A stretch of 64,000 nucleotides of DNA, taken from positions 4,340,001-4,404,000 of the forward strand of contig NZ_CP044549.1 in NCBI RefSeq assembly GCF_009859475.1, written 5' to 3'. A program made the position numbers and the translations under genes. The number at the start of each line of letters is the position of its first letter. Position 1 is the stretch's first letter. Of this stretch, positions 1 through 8,273 are shown piece by piece. The stretch comes from Hydrogenophaga sp. BPS33 (GTDB taxonomy: Bacteria > Pseudomonadota > Gammaproteobacteria > Burkholderiales > Burkholderiaceae_C). The notes below the pieces were generated by a model. That model had not been told where the DNA came from. It searched no databases and worked only from the letters and a program-made list of their open reading frames with translations.

Positions 1-15
1 CCAGACGAGGGGTGA

Positions 16-453
16 TCATTTCTCGCACAAGGCCTTGAGCGCCGCCAGCGCCTTGGGCCACACGGCCTCTATCATCGCCGCATGCTCTTCCTGCATGTCC
101 TGCTCGATGGTGAGCTGTGTCCCACCACCCACCGCCTCGAAGCGGTAGTTCTCGTAAGCCGGCGCCCAGGCCGTGACAGCGTCGCTCGTGGTGTCGTCCT
201 TGCCATTGGCCGTGAAGCCCAGATGCTTGATCGAGATGAACGCATGCGGTTCGTTGCGCGCGATCATCGCCACCATGCCTTCGCCATTCGGGGCAAGGAA
301 ACGGATAGTGCAACCTTCGTCCCAAGAACCTTCGAAATACGATCCTTCCATGAACGGTTTCGTCCATTCGCGGTAGCTCTGGGGATCGAGCATGGTGCTC
401 CACACCACCTCGCGTGGCGCGTGGATGGTGATGTTGAAAGTCAGGTGTTTCAT
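16..453 (-). CDS. SRPBCC (START/AHSA1-like) domain protein
   Basis: Small soluble protein of 145 residues with the helix-grip fold of the SRPBCC superfamily, whose members hold hydrophobic ligands in a deep cavity. The N-terminus (about residues 5-25) shows the usual first strand and helix, with ITIHAPREVVW followed by a DPxxYxxW pattern, and the C-terminal 35 residues form the long amphipathic helix that closes the pocket. I chose the ATG at 453 because AGGAGA lies 7 bases upstream; the frame stays open to 1026 but without start-like features. It lies 58 bp downstream of the lipoprotein gene on the same strand and could be cotranscribed. Ligand and role cannot be predicted. Confidence 0.8.
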   Translation of the reverse strand: MKHLTFNITIHAPREVVWSTMLDPQSYREWTKPFMEGSYFEGSWDEGCTIRFLAPNGEGMVAMIARNEPHAFISIKHLGFTANGKDDTTSDAVTAWAPAYENYRFEAVGGGTQLTIEQDMQEEHAAMIEAVWPKALAALKALCEK

Positions 454-511
454 GGCGATTTCTCCTGTGTCGTCCAGACAAGGACCCAGGCAATCCACGT
501 GCCCGGGCGGT

Positions 512-1186
512 TCAGCGCAGCAGATCGATGCGCCGTTGCAGCCGTGCCACCTCGCCAGTGGCGCCCGCCGTCTGGGCACGCTGCTGTTGCACCAGCAACC
601 AGGCGCGCAACGGTGTGCGCCAACCGCGGGCGGACGCCGTGACAACCGCGCGTTCGGCCACCGCAGCGCTGGCGCGCCCGCTGCGCTGCAAGACGCCCGC
701 CGCCACCAGTTGCGACAAGGGATCCTGGATGGCGTTGAGCGCCGCATCGGGCACGGCATCTGGGCCCAGCATGGCGCGGTGCGCCTCGGGCAACAAGGCG
801 GCATCCGCGGCGGTGGCCGTGCCAGCAAGGTAACGCGCATAGGCTTGCTCGGCCGCAGCGGCATCTTGCGCCAGCGCCTCGAAACCGGCGCACGGCTCGA
901 ACACCAGCGAGGCGACCCGCGTGGCGCAGCGCAGCAGCTCGGCGCGCGCCAGCAGCGCCGGTTGGCCGGTGCTCGCCAGCGCGCTGCGCACCCGCGCGAA
1001 CTCGACCGCTTCGATGCGCGCATCACCGCGCAGCCAGGCCTCGGTCGCGCGGTCGGCGCTGCCCTTGGCGTTCACCTGCCATTCGGGTACGGGCGGCGAA
1101 CTGGAACATGCCGTCAACGCCCATGCGGCCATGAACACAGACACACCCCGCCAGACACTTCGCGCAACGGGTATGGGCTTTTTCAT
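512..1186 (-). CDS. Putative lipoprotein linked to an MCE/MlaE-type transporter
   Basis: Predicted 224-residue lipoprotein. The N-terminus has a basic start (MKKP), a hydrophobic stretch and a lipobox LTAC at about residues 24-27, so the mature protein should be lipidated at that cysteine. The rest is almost wholly helical and alanine-rich, and I recognise no named domain. Its start overlaps the stop of the MCE gene as ATGA (1186-1183), so the two are translationally coupled. In Mla/Pqi-type systems a lipoprotein often accompanies the MCE protein, which makes an accessory role in lipid transport likely. That role rests on context only. Confidence 0.75.
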   Translation of the reverse strand: MKKPIPVARSVWRGVSVFMAAWALTACSSSPPVPEWQVNAKGSADRATEAWLRGDARIEAVEFARVRSALASTGQPALLARAELLRCATRVASLVFEPCAGFEALAQDAAAAEQAYARYLAGTATAADAALLPEAHRAMLGPDAVPDAALNAIQDPLSQLVAAGVLQRSGRASAAVAERAVVTASARGWRTPLRAWLLVQQQRAQTAGATGEVARLQRRIDLLR

Positions 1187-2187
1187 GGCAGTTTGATCTC
1201 GGATTCTCGGGTGAAGGGCCACCGGCGGTTGATGTCGTTGATGAGCGACTCCACCTTGCGCAGACTCGCTTCGACCTCGCCACGCAGCGTGCCCAGATCG
1301 CCCGTGGCATCGCGCGTGTTGCTCGCCACGCCCTGCACTTCGACCAGCACCGCGTCCACCTTCTGCAAGCTGGTGCGCGCCTGACCCAGCAGTTGGGTGA
1401 GCTGTTGCACCGTGGCGCGCGCGTCACCCACCATGCTGCCTTCGCCGGGCGCGGCACCCTGGCCAAACACCTGGCGATCGGCGTTGGCCGCCAGACTGTC
1501 CAGGCGCCGGGTCAGCGCATCGGCGCGCAGCAGCAAGGCGTTGGCGCGGTCCACCGCCAGCACGAGCTTCTTCGCGTCCTCGTCGTTGCCCATCAACAGG
1601 CCCAGGCCGCCTTGCGGCCCCTTCAAGCGATCGGTCGCCACACCCACACCGGTGAGCGCGCCGGCCAGCGCGCCGTCGCTTTTTGTCAGTGCGGCCAGGT
1701 TGTCGAGCACCTCGCGAGCACTGGCCGCAAGCTTGGGGATTTCGGCCGCCGTGTCGCCGCGCAACACCGTGCGCTCTGCGCCATCGGGCAAGGGCGGGTC
1801 TTCGAGAATGCCGCTGAAGGCACGGATGCGCGTGCCGCCCACCAGGCCGCGTTCCATGGTGAAGATGCTCGAGGTGCGCAGCCACTTGGCGTCGGCGGTC
1901 GGCACGTCCACCAGGATGCGCACGTTTCCGTCGTCCGCCAGTTCGATGCGCGACACGCGGCCGATCGGAAAGCCGGCGAAGGTCACGTCCAGCCCCACGA
2001 CCACACCCTCGGAATCGTCCGAAATCAGCACCAGCCGCTGCGTGGGTTCGAGCACGCCGCGCGCATACAGGATGTAGGCCACCGAGCCCACCAGCAACAC
2101 GGCCATGAGCATCAGCAACAGGCCGGCCTTGAACTCCAGGTTCTTGATCGGCCGTGTCTCGGGTGGCGGCGGTGGCGTGGGCGTCAT
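1183..2187 (-). CDS. MCE (MlaD-like) family protein
   Basis: Membrane-anchored MCE protein of 334 residues. Residues about 1-17 are proline-rich and cytoplasmic, residues 20-43 form the single membrane segment, and residues about 47-125 are the MCE domain (VVVGLDVTFAGFPIGRVSRI is the core). The C-terminal 200 residues are helical, as in MCE proteins that build a hexameric channel in the periplasm. Family members pass lipids between inner and outer membrane together with a permease (MlaE) and an ATPase (MlaF). It is the middle gene of a run with the permease (22 bp upstream) and a lipoprotein (overlapping). No ATPase gene sits in the run. Confidence 0.88.
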   Translation of the reverse strand: MTPTPPPPPETRPIKNLEFKAGLLLMLMAVLLVGSVAYILYARGVLEPTQRLVLISDDSEGVVVGLDVTFAGFPIGRVSRIELADDGNVRILVDVPTADAKWLRTSSIFTMERGLVGGTRIRAFSGILEDPPLPDGAERTVLRGDTAAEIPKLAASAREVLDNLAALTKSDGALAGALTGVGVATDRLKGPQGGLGLLMGNDEDAKKLVLAVDRANALLLRADALTRRLDSLAANADRQVFGQGAAPGEGSMVGDARATVQQLTQLLGQARTSLQKVDAVLVEVQGVASNTRDATGDLGTLRGEVEASLRKVESLINDINRRWPFTRESEIKLP

Positions 2188-2209
2188 GGGTTTGTCGGGA
2201 TCCAGTCCA

Positions 2210-3016
2210 TCAATAGTAGTTGCCCACCAGCGACGCCACTTCGATCAGCAGCACCACCGAGAACAGGCGCGCGAATTCGCTCATGTCGCCGCGCCGGCTG
2301 AAGCGGCTATCGTGGTCAGGCAGCGACGCCGCGGCCAACGGCACCACCGCCACCGCAAGGGCGAAGAAGAAGGTCTTGAGCGCGAAGATCAACGCCACGG
2401 CCGGCGAGAACACGCTGCCCACCGCGCGCGTATAGCCTGGAAAGCCCCAGGGCGAAAAACCGTAGACGGTGAGGTAGGTGAGCACCAGCGCCACCACCGA
2501 ACTCAGGCCTGCCAGCAACAGCACCGAGAACATGCTGCCCAGCGCCCGTGGCAACAACTGGTCGGCCAGCAGCATCTGCCGCTCGGGCAATTCGCCTTCG
2601 CGCTGCTGCAGCGCGAGCTGCTTGCGCACCTCCTGCGCGCCGGGCATGGCATAGCGCACGGCCACGAACATGGCCACGTACAGCGGAATCAGTTCGAGGA
2701 CCAGCGTGCGCACCAGCACCTCGAGCGCGTATTGCGAGAGGCCGTAGCTGTAGGCTGTGGCCACCACGATGCGGATCAACACCAGGCTGACCAGCGCCGA
2801 GAGCACCAGGAACCAGGTGAGCAGCGGCGCGGTGGCGCGGTACAGGCTGCTCAGCACGCGCTGGCGGTGGGTCCCGGCTCCATAGCTCGAAGGCGTGAGG
2901 GCCAGCACCAGGATCTGCGCGCCCACGAACATCGTGTGCCACCAGGCGCGCCAGGCCAGGCGCAGGCTGCGGCTCCATCGTCCCAAGGCTTCGTGTGCGG
3001 CGTTCACCGGATGCAT
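2210..3016 (-). CDS. MlaE-like ABC transporter permease
   Basis: Integral membrane protein of 268 residues in the MlaE family. There is an N-terminal amphipathic segment, then about five hydrophobic helices. The C-terminal half carries the family-like run LTYLTVYGFSPWGFPGYTRA followed by a long hydrophobic helix. It should form the membrane core of a lipid transporter with the downstream MCE protein. The ATG at 3016 is preceded by TATCAT with only 6 bases between and no Shine-Dalgarno, the leaderless pattern seen repeatedly in this window. The partner ATPase is not in the window. Confidence 0.87.
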   Translation of the reverse strand: MHPVNAAHEALGRWSRSLRLAWRAWWHTMFVGAQILVLALTPSSYGAGTHRQRVLSSLYRATAPLLTWFLVLSALVSLVLIRIVVATAYSYGLSQYALEVLVRTLVLELIPLYVAMFVAVRYAMPGAQEVRKQLALQQREGELPERQMLLADQLLPRALGSMFSVLLLAGLSSVVALVLTYLTVYGFSPWGFPGYTRAVGSVFSPAVALIFALKTFFFALAVAVVPLAAASLPDHDSRFSRRGDMSEFARLFSVVLLIEVASLVGNYY

Positions 3017-3028
3017 GGGGCCATGATA
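3017..3028 (-). promoter_or_regulatory. -10 box of the mlaE-like operon (leaderless type)
   Basis: TATCAT on the minus strand (3028-3023) followed by six bases and the ATG at 3016. Predicted transcription would start at or next to the start codon. No convincing -35 box. Confidence 0.5.
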
Positions 3029-3058
3029 GCCCCGGGCTCAACGCGGGCGAACCGCGCT

Positions 3059-3883
3059 TTAGCCGCCGAGCGTTTCGTGGTGGCCGACGCTGCCGCGCTT
3101 CCAGTAGGCCGAGGCGCGCACACGCGACTTGTCCAGCCCGTGACCATCCGGATTCACCAGCGCCTGCCGCACCGCCACCATGCTGGCGGCCTCGCCGCCG
3201 GCCCATGCGAAGCCCTCGCCCGTGGGCAGTTTCAGGCCGGCCACCACTTTCGCCAGGGCGTCGGTGGCGCCGGTGTCGACCCAGTGGGCCTGCAACGTCG
3301 CACGGCTGGTGAAGTCGCGCCGATCGGCCGCGTCGGCGGTCTCGATCACCGTGATGGCCTGCGCCGTCTCGGGCAGTTCCTCCAGCCGCCGCGCGATCGC
3401 GGGAATGGCGGACTCGTCGCCCACCAGCAGGTGCCAGTCGAAACCCGTGGGCACCACGAAGGAGCCTCGCGGCCCGCCCAGGCCGACCTCGTCGCCGGTC
3501 TGGGCGGCCTCGGCCCAGAGAGAGGCCACGCCCTCGCCGTGCAGCACGAACTCGATGTCGAGCGTGCCCGCGGCCGGGTCGAACTGGCGCGGCGTGTAGT
3601 CGCGCATCATCGATTTCTGTGCGCCGGGCGGCAGGGCCAGGCCATCGGGCCCGGGCTGGGGCAGCACGAGAGGCTGGCCGGGCTGGGCCGGCAGCATGAG
3701 CTTGGCGTGGTCGTCGAACGAGGCACTGATGAAGTCGCGCAGCGCATCGCTGGCGAAGCGGATGCGCACGAAATGCGGGCTGATGCGATCGAAGCGCTGC
3801 ACCTGCAGGCGGCGCACCTTGATCTCGTGGCGCACGCGCTCCACGGCAAGGGTTGGGTGGGTGCTTGTGTTCATGGTCTTCAT
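3059..3883 (-). CDS. Siderophore-interacting protein (SIP/ViuB-like ferric-siderophore reductase)
   Basis: FAD-dependent reductase of 274 residues of the siderophore-interacting family, which reduces ferric siderophores in the cytoplasm to release iron. Residues about 20-140 form the FAD-binding barrel, with RDYTPRQFD around residue 95 matching the family R-x-Y-T/S flavin motif. Residues 145-274 are the SIP C-terminal NAD(P)H domain with GDESAIPAI and FAWAGGEAA. The ATG at 3883 is 6 bases from TATTAT, so a leaderless start fits; a second ATG at 3874 is possible. It is divergent from a MarR regulator, and a shared palindrome covers its -10 box. Confidence 0.9.
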   Translation of the reverse strand: MKTMNTSTHPTLAVERVRHEIKVRRLQVQRFDRISPHFVRIRFASDALRDFISASFDDHAKLMLPAQPGQPLVLPQPGPDGLALPPGAQKSMMRDYTPRQFDPAAGTLDIEFVLHGEGVASLWAEAAQTGDEVGLGGPRGSFVVPTGFDWHLLVGDESAIPAIARRLEELPETAQAITVIETADAADRRDFTSRATLQAHWVDTGATDALAKVVAGLKLPTGEGFAWAGGEAASMVAVRQALVNPDGHGLDKSRVRASAYWKRGSVGHHETLGG

Positions 3884-3902
3884 TGGTTGATAATAACAAC
3901 CA
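3884..3902. promoter_or_regulatory. Palindromic operator in the SIP/marR intergenic region
   Basis: Perfect inverted repeat TGGTTG-N7-CAACCA (3884-3889 and 3897-3902). It covers the minus-strand -10 box TATTAT (3895-3890) of the siderophore-interacting protein gene. Size and position fit a MarR-family operator, so binding by the adjacent regulator is likely but inferred. Confidence 0.55.
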
Positions 3903-3913
3903 TCATGCCGCCA

Positions 3914-3943
3914 TTGGATGACACTGTCAACCTTAGGGACAAT
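3914..3943 (+). promoter_or_regulatory. Promoter of the marR-type gene
   Basis: TTGGAT (3914-3919), 18-bp spacer, GACAAT (3938-3943), then five bases to the ATG at 3949. No ribosome-binding site; leaderless type. Confidence 0.4.
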
Positions 3944-3948
3944 CCAGA

Positions 3949-4383
3949 ATGAAAAGATCCACGAACACCGAGGTGCTGGACCGCATCCACGCCCTCATGC
4001 ATGGCCTGCGCCGCCACCTTCAGGACGCCACGCGCCAGGACGGCGAGGGACTGGGGCCGATGGAGGCGCGCTGCCTCGGATTCTTCATGCGCAATGAAGG
4101 CGCGACGCAAAGCGATCTGGTGCAGCACGCGGGGCGTGACAAGGCGCAGATCGCGCGCATCGTCAAGGCGCTGCACGAGCGCGGCTTGCTGCAGAGCCAC
4201 CCGGACCCGGACGACCGCCGCAGCCAGCGCGTGAGCGTGACGGCCGAGGGACAGGCGCTGCAACGCAAGATGCAGCAGCACCGTGTGCGTTTCGAGAAGA
4301 CGATGGTGGCGGGCCTGAGCGACAGCGAGCGCAACACCCTGCTCGCCCTGCTGGACCGCCTGGAGGCCAACGTCGGCGAATAG
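3949..4383 (+). CDS. MarR-family transcriptional regulator
   Basis: Winged-helix regulator of 144 residues, typical MarR length. Residues about 40-105 hold the DNA-binding core: GATQSDLVQHAGRDKAQIAR is the helix-turn-helix and LLQSHPDPDDRRSQRVSVT is the wing with the family DxRxxxxxLT pattern. Terminal helices should form the dimer interface. It is transcribed away from the siderophore-interacting protein gene, with 65 bp between them holding a perfect palindrome. The likely job is repression of that gene and perhaps of itself. The effector is unknown. Confidence 0.9.
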   Translation: MKRSTNTEVLDRIHALMHGLRRHLQDATRQDGEGLGPMEARCLGFFMRNEGATQSDLVQHAGRDKAQIARIVKALHERGLLQSHPDPDDRRSQRVSVTAEGQALQRKMQQHRVRFEKTMVAGLSDSERNTLLALLDRLEANVGE

Positions 4384-4385
4384 GA

Positions 4386-5465
4386 TCAGCCCACCTGCGA
4401 GAGCGCCCAGTCGACGTGCTCGCGCACCAGTGCACTGGGATGCTCGGCGCGGCTTTGCAAGGCACACAGAAGGTCTTCGTCCGGGCCGACGCGCAGGGCA
4501 TTGCCCATCGCCACCGCGATGTTGCGCAACCACCGCTCGTGCCCGATGCGCCGGATCGGACCGCCTTCGGTGCGGCGCAGGAACTCGGCTTCGCTCCAGC
4601 CGAACAAGGTGACCAGCGTGGCGCCGCTCAGACCTTCGCGCGCGTCGAAGTCGGGCAATGGGCTGCGCTGCGCGAACTTGTTCCAGGGGCAGATCGTCTG
4701 GCAATCGTCGCAGCCATAGATGCGGTTGCCGATCAGGGGTCGCAGCGCCTCGGGAATCGCCCCTGCATGTTCGATCGTGAGGTAACTGATGCAACGGCGT
4801 GCGTCCAGCCGGTGCGGCGCAGTGATGGCCTGGGTGGGGCAGATGTCGATGCAGGCGCTGCAGCCTCCGCAGTGTGCGCTGACGGGCTCGGTGGGCGGCA
4901 GCGCGAGATCGGTGTAGATCTCGCCCAGGAAGAACATCGATCCGGCCTCGCGGTTGAGCAGCAGGGTGTGCTTGCCGCGCCATCCCTGGCCGCTGCGCTG
5001 CGCGAGCTCTTCTTCCAGCACCGGTGCCGAATCCGTGAACACGCGGTGGCCCATCGGCCCCACGGTCGCCTGGATGCGCTCGGCCAGCGCCTGCAGGCGG
5101 TTGCGCAGCACCTTGTGGTAGTCGCGGCCTCGGGCATAGACCGAGACGATCGCCTCACTAGGACGCCGCAGGCGTTCCAGCTCGACCGCCTGCCATTCAG
5201 AGGGGGTGTCGCGCGGCAGGTAGTCCATGCGCGCGGTGATCACGCTCAAGGTGCCCGGCACCAGCTCGGCCGGGCGGGCGCGTTTCATGCCGTGCGTGGC
5301 CATGTAGGCCATGTCACCGTGCCATCCAGCCGACAACCAGGCCTGCAAACCGGGCTCCGCGGCCGACAAATCCACACCGGCCACGCCAATTTGGGAAAAT
5401 GCGAGCTCCTGGCCCCAAGCCTGAATCTGCGAGACGAGTTGAGCGGCATCAAAAGCGAACTTCAT
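4386..5465 (-). CDS. queG: Epoxyqueuosine reductase QueG
   Basis: Iron-sulfur, cobalamin-dependent enzyme of 359 residues that reduces epoxyqueuosine to queuosine in tRNA, the last step of queuosine synthesis. Two 4Fe-4S cluster motifs are visible: CGGCSACIDICPTQA (about residues 190-205) and CDDCQTICPW (about 240-250). The C-terminal part is the HEAT-like region with WLRNIAVAMGN. Length and motif order match QueG. Start ATG at 5465 abuts the divergent tsaE start, and TACAAT lies 9 bases upstream. Its stop is 2 bp from the convergent marR-type stop. Confidence 0.95.
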   Translation of the reverse strand: MKFAFDAAQLVSQIQAWGQELAFSQIGVAGVDLSAAEPGLQAWLSAGWHGDMAYMATHGMKRARPAELVPGTLSVITARMDYLPRDTPSEWQAVELERLRRPSEAIVSVYARGRDYHKVLRNRLQALAERIQATVGPMGHRVFTDSAPVLEEELAQRSGQGWRGKHTLLLNREAGSMFFLGEIYTDLALPPTEPVSAHCGGCSACIDICPTQAITAPHRLDARRCISYLTIEHAGAIPEALRPLIGNRIYGCDDCQTICPWNKFAQRSPLPDFDAREGLSGATLVTLFGWSEAEFLRRTEGGPIRRIGHERWLRNIAVAMGNALRVGPDEDLLCALQSRAEHPSALVREHVDWALSQVG

Positions 5466-6041
5466 GTGAAGCCCATTGTAGGAACCGAGCCGGCTCCTGC
5501 GGGCCTTGCGCCCTCTGGCGAACGCTGGCAGGGCCATTGGAATTCCGAGGAGGACACCGAGTCCTTCGCCCGCCAGCTCGCCAGTTCGCCCGCCATTGCC
5601 CATGCCACCCTGACGCTGCAGGGCGATCTGGGCGCGGGCAAGACCACGCTGGTGCGCCACCTGCTGCGCGCGCTGGGTGTGCGCGGCCGCATCAAGAGCC
5701 CGACCTATGCGGTGGTCGAACCGCACAGCGCCATCGGTTGCGCGGCGATGCCCGAAGGCGAGCCGCTGCCCATCTGGCACTTCGACTTCTACCGCTTCAA
5801 CGACCCGCGCGAATGGGAAGATGCGGGCTTTCGCGAACTTTTTGCCAGCCCCGGCCTCAAGCTGGTGGAATGGCCTGAGCGTGCCGGTGATTTTCTGCCG
5901 GTGGTCGATCTGCAGATCGACATTCAACCCGACGACATGACACCAGAACGTTTGACCGACCCCGACCAGGTCCCGCGCCGAACCGTGCTGGCCACGGCGC
6001 TCACACCCACCGGCCGGCGACTGCTTGAGGTGCTGAAATGA
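5466..6041 (+). CDS. tsaE: tRNA N6-adenosine threonylcarbamoyltransferase ATPase subunit TsaE
   Basis: ATPase of 191 residues that works with TsaB and TsaD to make the t6A modification at position 37 of ANN-decoding tRNAs. The Walker A motif GDLGAGKTTLVRHLL lies at about residues 52-66, followed by SPTYAVVEPH and HFDFYR, both hallmarks of TsaE. The protein is longer than usual, with about 30 extra C-terminal residues. The start is uncertain: GTG at 5466 is used because no better candidate with a Shine-Dalgarno precedes the conserved region. The stop overlaps the amiC start as ATGA, giving a tsaE-amiC pair seen in many proteobacteria. Confidence 0.9.
   Translation: MKPIVGTEPAPAGLAPSGERWQGHWNSEEDTESFARQLASSPAIAHATLTLQGDLGAGKTTLVRHLLRALGVRGRIKSPTYAVVEPHSAIGCAAMPEGEPLPIWHFDFYRFNDPREWEDAGFRELFASPGLKLVEWPERAGDFLPVVDLQIDIQPDDMTPERLTDPDQVPRRTVLATALTPTGRRLLEVLK
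5475..5480 (-). promoter_or_regulatory. -10 box of queG
   Basis: TACAAT on the minus strand, nine bases before the queG ATG. It lies within the first codons of tsaE as annotated. Leader would be only a few bases. Confidence 0.4.
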
Positions 6042-7486
6042 GTGGGACGCTCAACCGGCGCACCCTCCTGCAAACCGGCTCGCTGGTGCTGCTGCTCGGC
6101 GCACAGCAGATCGCGCGGGGCGCCAGCGTGCTGGCCGTGCGCATCTGGCCGGCCGAAGACTACACGCGCGTGACGATCGAGTCCGATGCCCTGCTGCAGG
6201 CCCGGCACCAATTCGTGGGCGAGCCGCCGCGCCTGGCGGTCGACATCGAGGGCATGGACCTGCTGCCCGGCCTGCGCGAGCTGGTCGGCAAGCTCAAGTC
6301 GGACGACCCCAACATCGCCGGCATCCGCGTGGGGCAGAACGCTCCGAACGTGGTGCGGCTGGTGATCGACCTGAAGAAGCCGATCAAGCCGCAGGTGTTC
6401 AGCCTGCAGCCGGTGGCGGCCTACCAGCATCGGCTGGTGTTCGACCTCTACCCCTCCACGCCGCCCGATCCGCTCGACCAGTTGATCGCCCAGCGCATGA
6501 AGGACCTGGACGAGTCCAGCGAACGCGCGGCGCGCCTGCTGGGCCTGGAGGCCGAGAAGGTCACGCGCCCGGCCCCGCTGCAGAACGACCCGTTGGGCGA
6601 TCTGATCGCCGGGCGGGACCGTCCGGCCAAGACCGAAGCCAAACCGGATGCGCCAGCGGCCAAGCCCGCCCCCAAGGACGAGGACACGGCCGTGGCCAAC
6701 GCCGAGCCCAAGGGCAGCTCGGCCAAGCAGGTACCCGCGACCGGCAAGGGAAAGGGCAAGACCGAACGCCTGATCATCGTCGCCCTCGACCCCGGCCATG
6801 GCGGCGAAGACCCGGGCGCGATCGGCCCGAGCGGCACGCACGAGAAGAAGGTGGTGTTGCAGATCGCGCAGAAACTGCGCGACCGCATCAACGACACGCG
6901 CGTCAACGGCAACCCCATGCGCGCCTACATGACGCGCGACAAGGATTTCTTCGTGCCCTTGCAGGTGCGCGTGCAAAAAGCCCAGCGCGTGCAGGCCGAT
7001 CTCTTCATCAGCATCCATGCCGACGCGTTCATGACTCCCAAGCCCCAAGGGGCCAGCGTGTTTGCCCTGAGCACACGGGGCGCCAGCAGCGCGGCCGCGC
7101 GCTGGATGGCCGACAAGGAGAACGCCGCCGACCTGGTGGGCGGCATGAACAGCAAGGCCGCCGATGCCACGGTGCACCGCGCCTTGCTCGACATGAGCAC
7201 CACCGCGCAGATCAACGACAGCCTCAAGCTCGGCACGGCCATGCTGGGCCACGTGAAGAAGATCGGCAAGCTGCACAAGCCGCGCGTGGAGCAGGCCAAC
7301 TTTGCCGTGCTGCGCGCGCCGGACATTCCCAGCGTTCTGGTGGAAACGGCGTTCATCAGCAACCCGGACGAAGAGAAACGCCTGAACGACCCCAATTACC
7401 AGGACGACCTGGCCGACGCGCTGCTGCGCGGCATCGTCGCCTACTTCAGCCGGAACCCGCCGCTGGCGCGCAACCGGCAGATATAG
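6038..7486 (+). CDS. amiC: N-acetylmuramoyl-L-alanine amidase (AmiC type)
   Basis: Periplasmic amidase of 482 residues that cleaves the peptide stem from muramic acid during septum splitting. The N-terminus NRRTLLQ followed by a hydrophobic run looks like a Tat signal, as for E. coli AmiC. Residues about 30-140 are the AMIN domain, a lysine/proline-rich linker follows (about 190-240), and residues 245-475 are the Amidase_3 catalytic domain with zinc-site motifs DPGHGGEDPG, SIHADAF and VETAFISNPDEE. Start overlaps the tsaE stop (ATGA). It ends convergent to dedA, with a palindrome-rich 100-bp gap. Confidence 0.94.
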   Translation: MSGTLNRRTLLQTGSLVLLLGAQQIARGASVLAVRIWPAEDYTRVTIESDALLQARHQFVGEPPRLAVDIEGMDLLPGLRELVGKLKSDDPNIAGIRVGQNAPNVVRLVIDLKKPIKPQVFSLQPVAAYQHRLVFDLYPSTPPDPLDQLIAQRMKDLDESSERAARLLGLEAEKVTRPAPLQNDPLGDLIAGRDRPAKTEAKPDAPAAKPAPKDEDTAVANAEPKGSSAKQVPATGKGKGKTERLIIVALDPGHGGEDPGAIGPSGTHEKKVVLQIAQKLRDRINDTRVNGNPMRAYMTRDKDFFVPLQVRVQKAQRVQADLFISIHADAFMTPKPQGASVFALSTRGASSAAARWMADKENAADLVGGMNSKAADATVHRALLDMSTTAQINDSLKLGTAMLGHVKKIGKLHKPRVEQANFAVLRAPDIPSVLVETAFISNPDEEKRLNDPNYQDDLADALLRGIVAYFSRNPPLARNRQI

Positions 7487-7492
7487 AGAGGC

Positions 7493-7565
7493 ACCCCCGC
7501 CGCGCTGCGCGCGTCCCCCTCAAGGGGGCGCACTCTTGGACCGGCGAAGCCGGTTCCTCGAGTGC
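7493..7565. repeat. Palindrome-rich extragenic element between convergent genes
   Basis: The gap between the amiC and dedA stops contains CCCCCTCAAGGGGG at about 7514-7527, and a long hairpin from 7530 to 7565 whose core is ACCGGC-GAA-GCCGGT. The first part resembles in composition the elements at 47846-47909 and 61182-61244, which also lie between convergent genes. It probably acts as a bidirectional terminator; no T-run is present. Confidence 0.5.
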
Positions 7566-7586
7566 CCTGGAGGGCGTGCTTGGCAC

Positions 7587-8240
7587 TCAAGCGGGGTTTT
7601 GCTTTGCTTCTCGGCTGGCCTTCCAGGCACCGAAGATCGCAATGACGCCGGGCACCAGGATGAGCGCCCAGATGAGGACGCTCAGGTTCTCCTGCACCCA
7701 GGGAAGGTTGCCGAACAGGTAGCCCGCGCCGGTCAGGCCCACCACCCAGATGAGCGCGCCGATCACGTTGTAGGCGGTGAACTTGGCGCGCGTCATCTCG
7801 GCGACGCCGGCCACGAAGGGCGCGAACGTGCGGATGAAGGGCATGAAGCGCGCCAGGATGATGGTGATGCCGCCGTACTTCTCGTAGAAGGCATGCGCCT
7901 GATTGAAAGCATTGCGGTTGAAGAGCCGCGAGTTCTCCCACTGGAACACCTTGGGTCCGAAGTAGCGGCCGATGGTGTAGTTGGTCTGGTCGCCCAGGAC
8001 GGCCGCCACCACCAGCAAGGCCATGGCCAGTGGCAGGCTCATCAGACCCACACCGCACAGGGCGCCGACCACGAACAGCAGCGAGTCACCGGGGAGGAAG
8101 GGCATGACCACCACGCCGGTCTCGGTAAAGATGATCAGAAACAGCAGCGCATAGACCCAGGCGCCATAGTTCTGCACGAAGGTCTGCAGGTGCTGGTCGA
8201 TGTTCAGAATGAAGTCGATGAGAAAGGCGATGAGTTCCAT
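7587..8240 (-). CDS. DedA-family membrane protein
   Basis: Integral membrane protein of 217 residues in the DedA (SNARE-associated/VTT) superfamily, implicated in membrane lipid translocation and proton homeostasis. Hydrophobic helices are seen at about residues 30-50, 58-85, 140-165 and 175-200. The family signatures are present: FLPGDSLLFVVGAL near residue 50 and a GGITIILARFMPFIRTFAPFVAG-type stretch at about residues 115-137, which contains the conserved R and P residues. ATG at 8240 is 6 bases from GATAAT. The gene is divergent from mutL. Which transport reaction it serves is unknown. Confidence 0.9.
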   Translation of the reverse strand: MELIAFLIDFILNIDQHLQTFVQNYGAWVYALLFLIIFTETGVVVMPFLPGDSLLFVVGALCGVGLMSLPLAMALLVVAAVLGDQTNYTIGRYFGPKVFQWENSRLFNRNAFNQAHAFYEKYGGITIILARFMPFIRTFAPFVAGVAEMTRAKFTAYNVIGALIWVVGLTGAGYLFGNLPWVQENLSVLIWALILVPGVIAIFGAWKASREAKQNPA

Positions 8241-8246
8241 GGGGGC

Positions 8247-8267
8247 ATTATCCCTGCCACCTACAAT
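8247..8267. promoter_or_regulatory. Back-to-back -10 boxes of dedA (-) and mutL (+)
   Basis: GATAAT on the minus strand (8252-8247) is 6 bases from the dedA ATG; TACAAT on the plus strand (8262-8267) is 6 bases from a mutL GTG at 8274. Both genes lack a Shine-Dalgarno. The two promoters are so close that each -35 region would fall in the other gene's start, so binding may be mutually exclusive. Confidence 0.5.
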
Positions 8268-8273
8268 TTGCCC

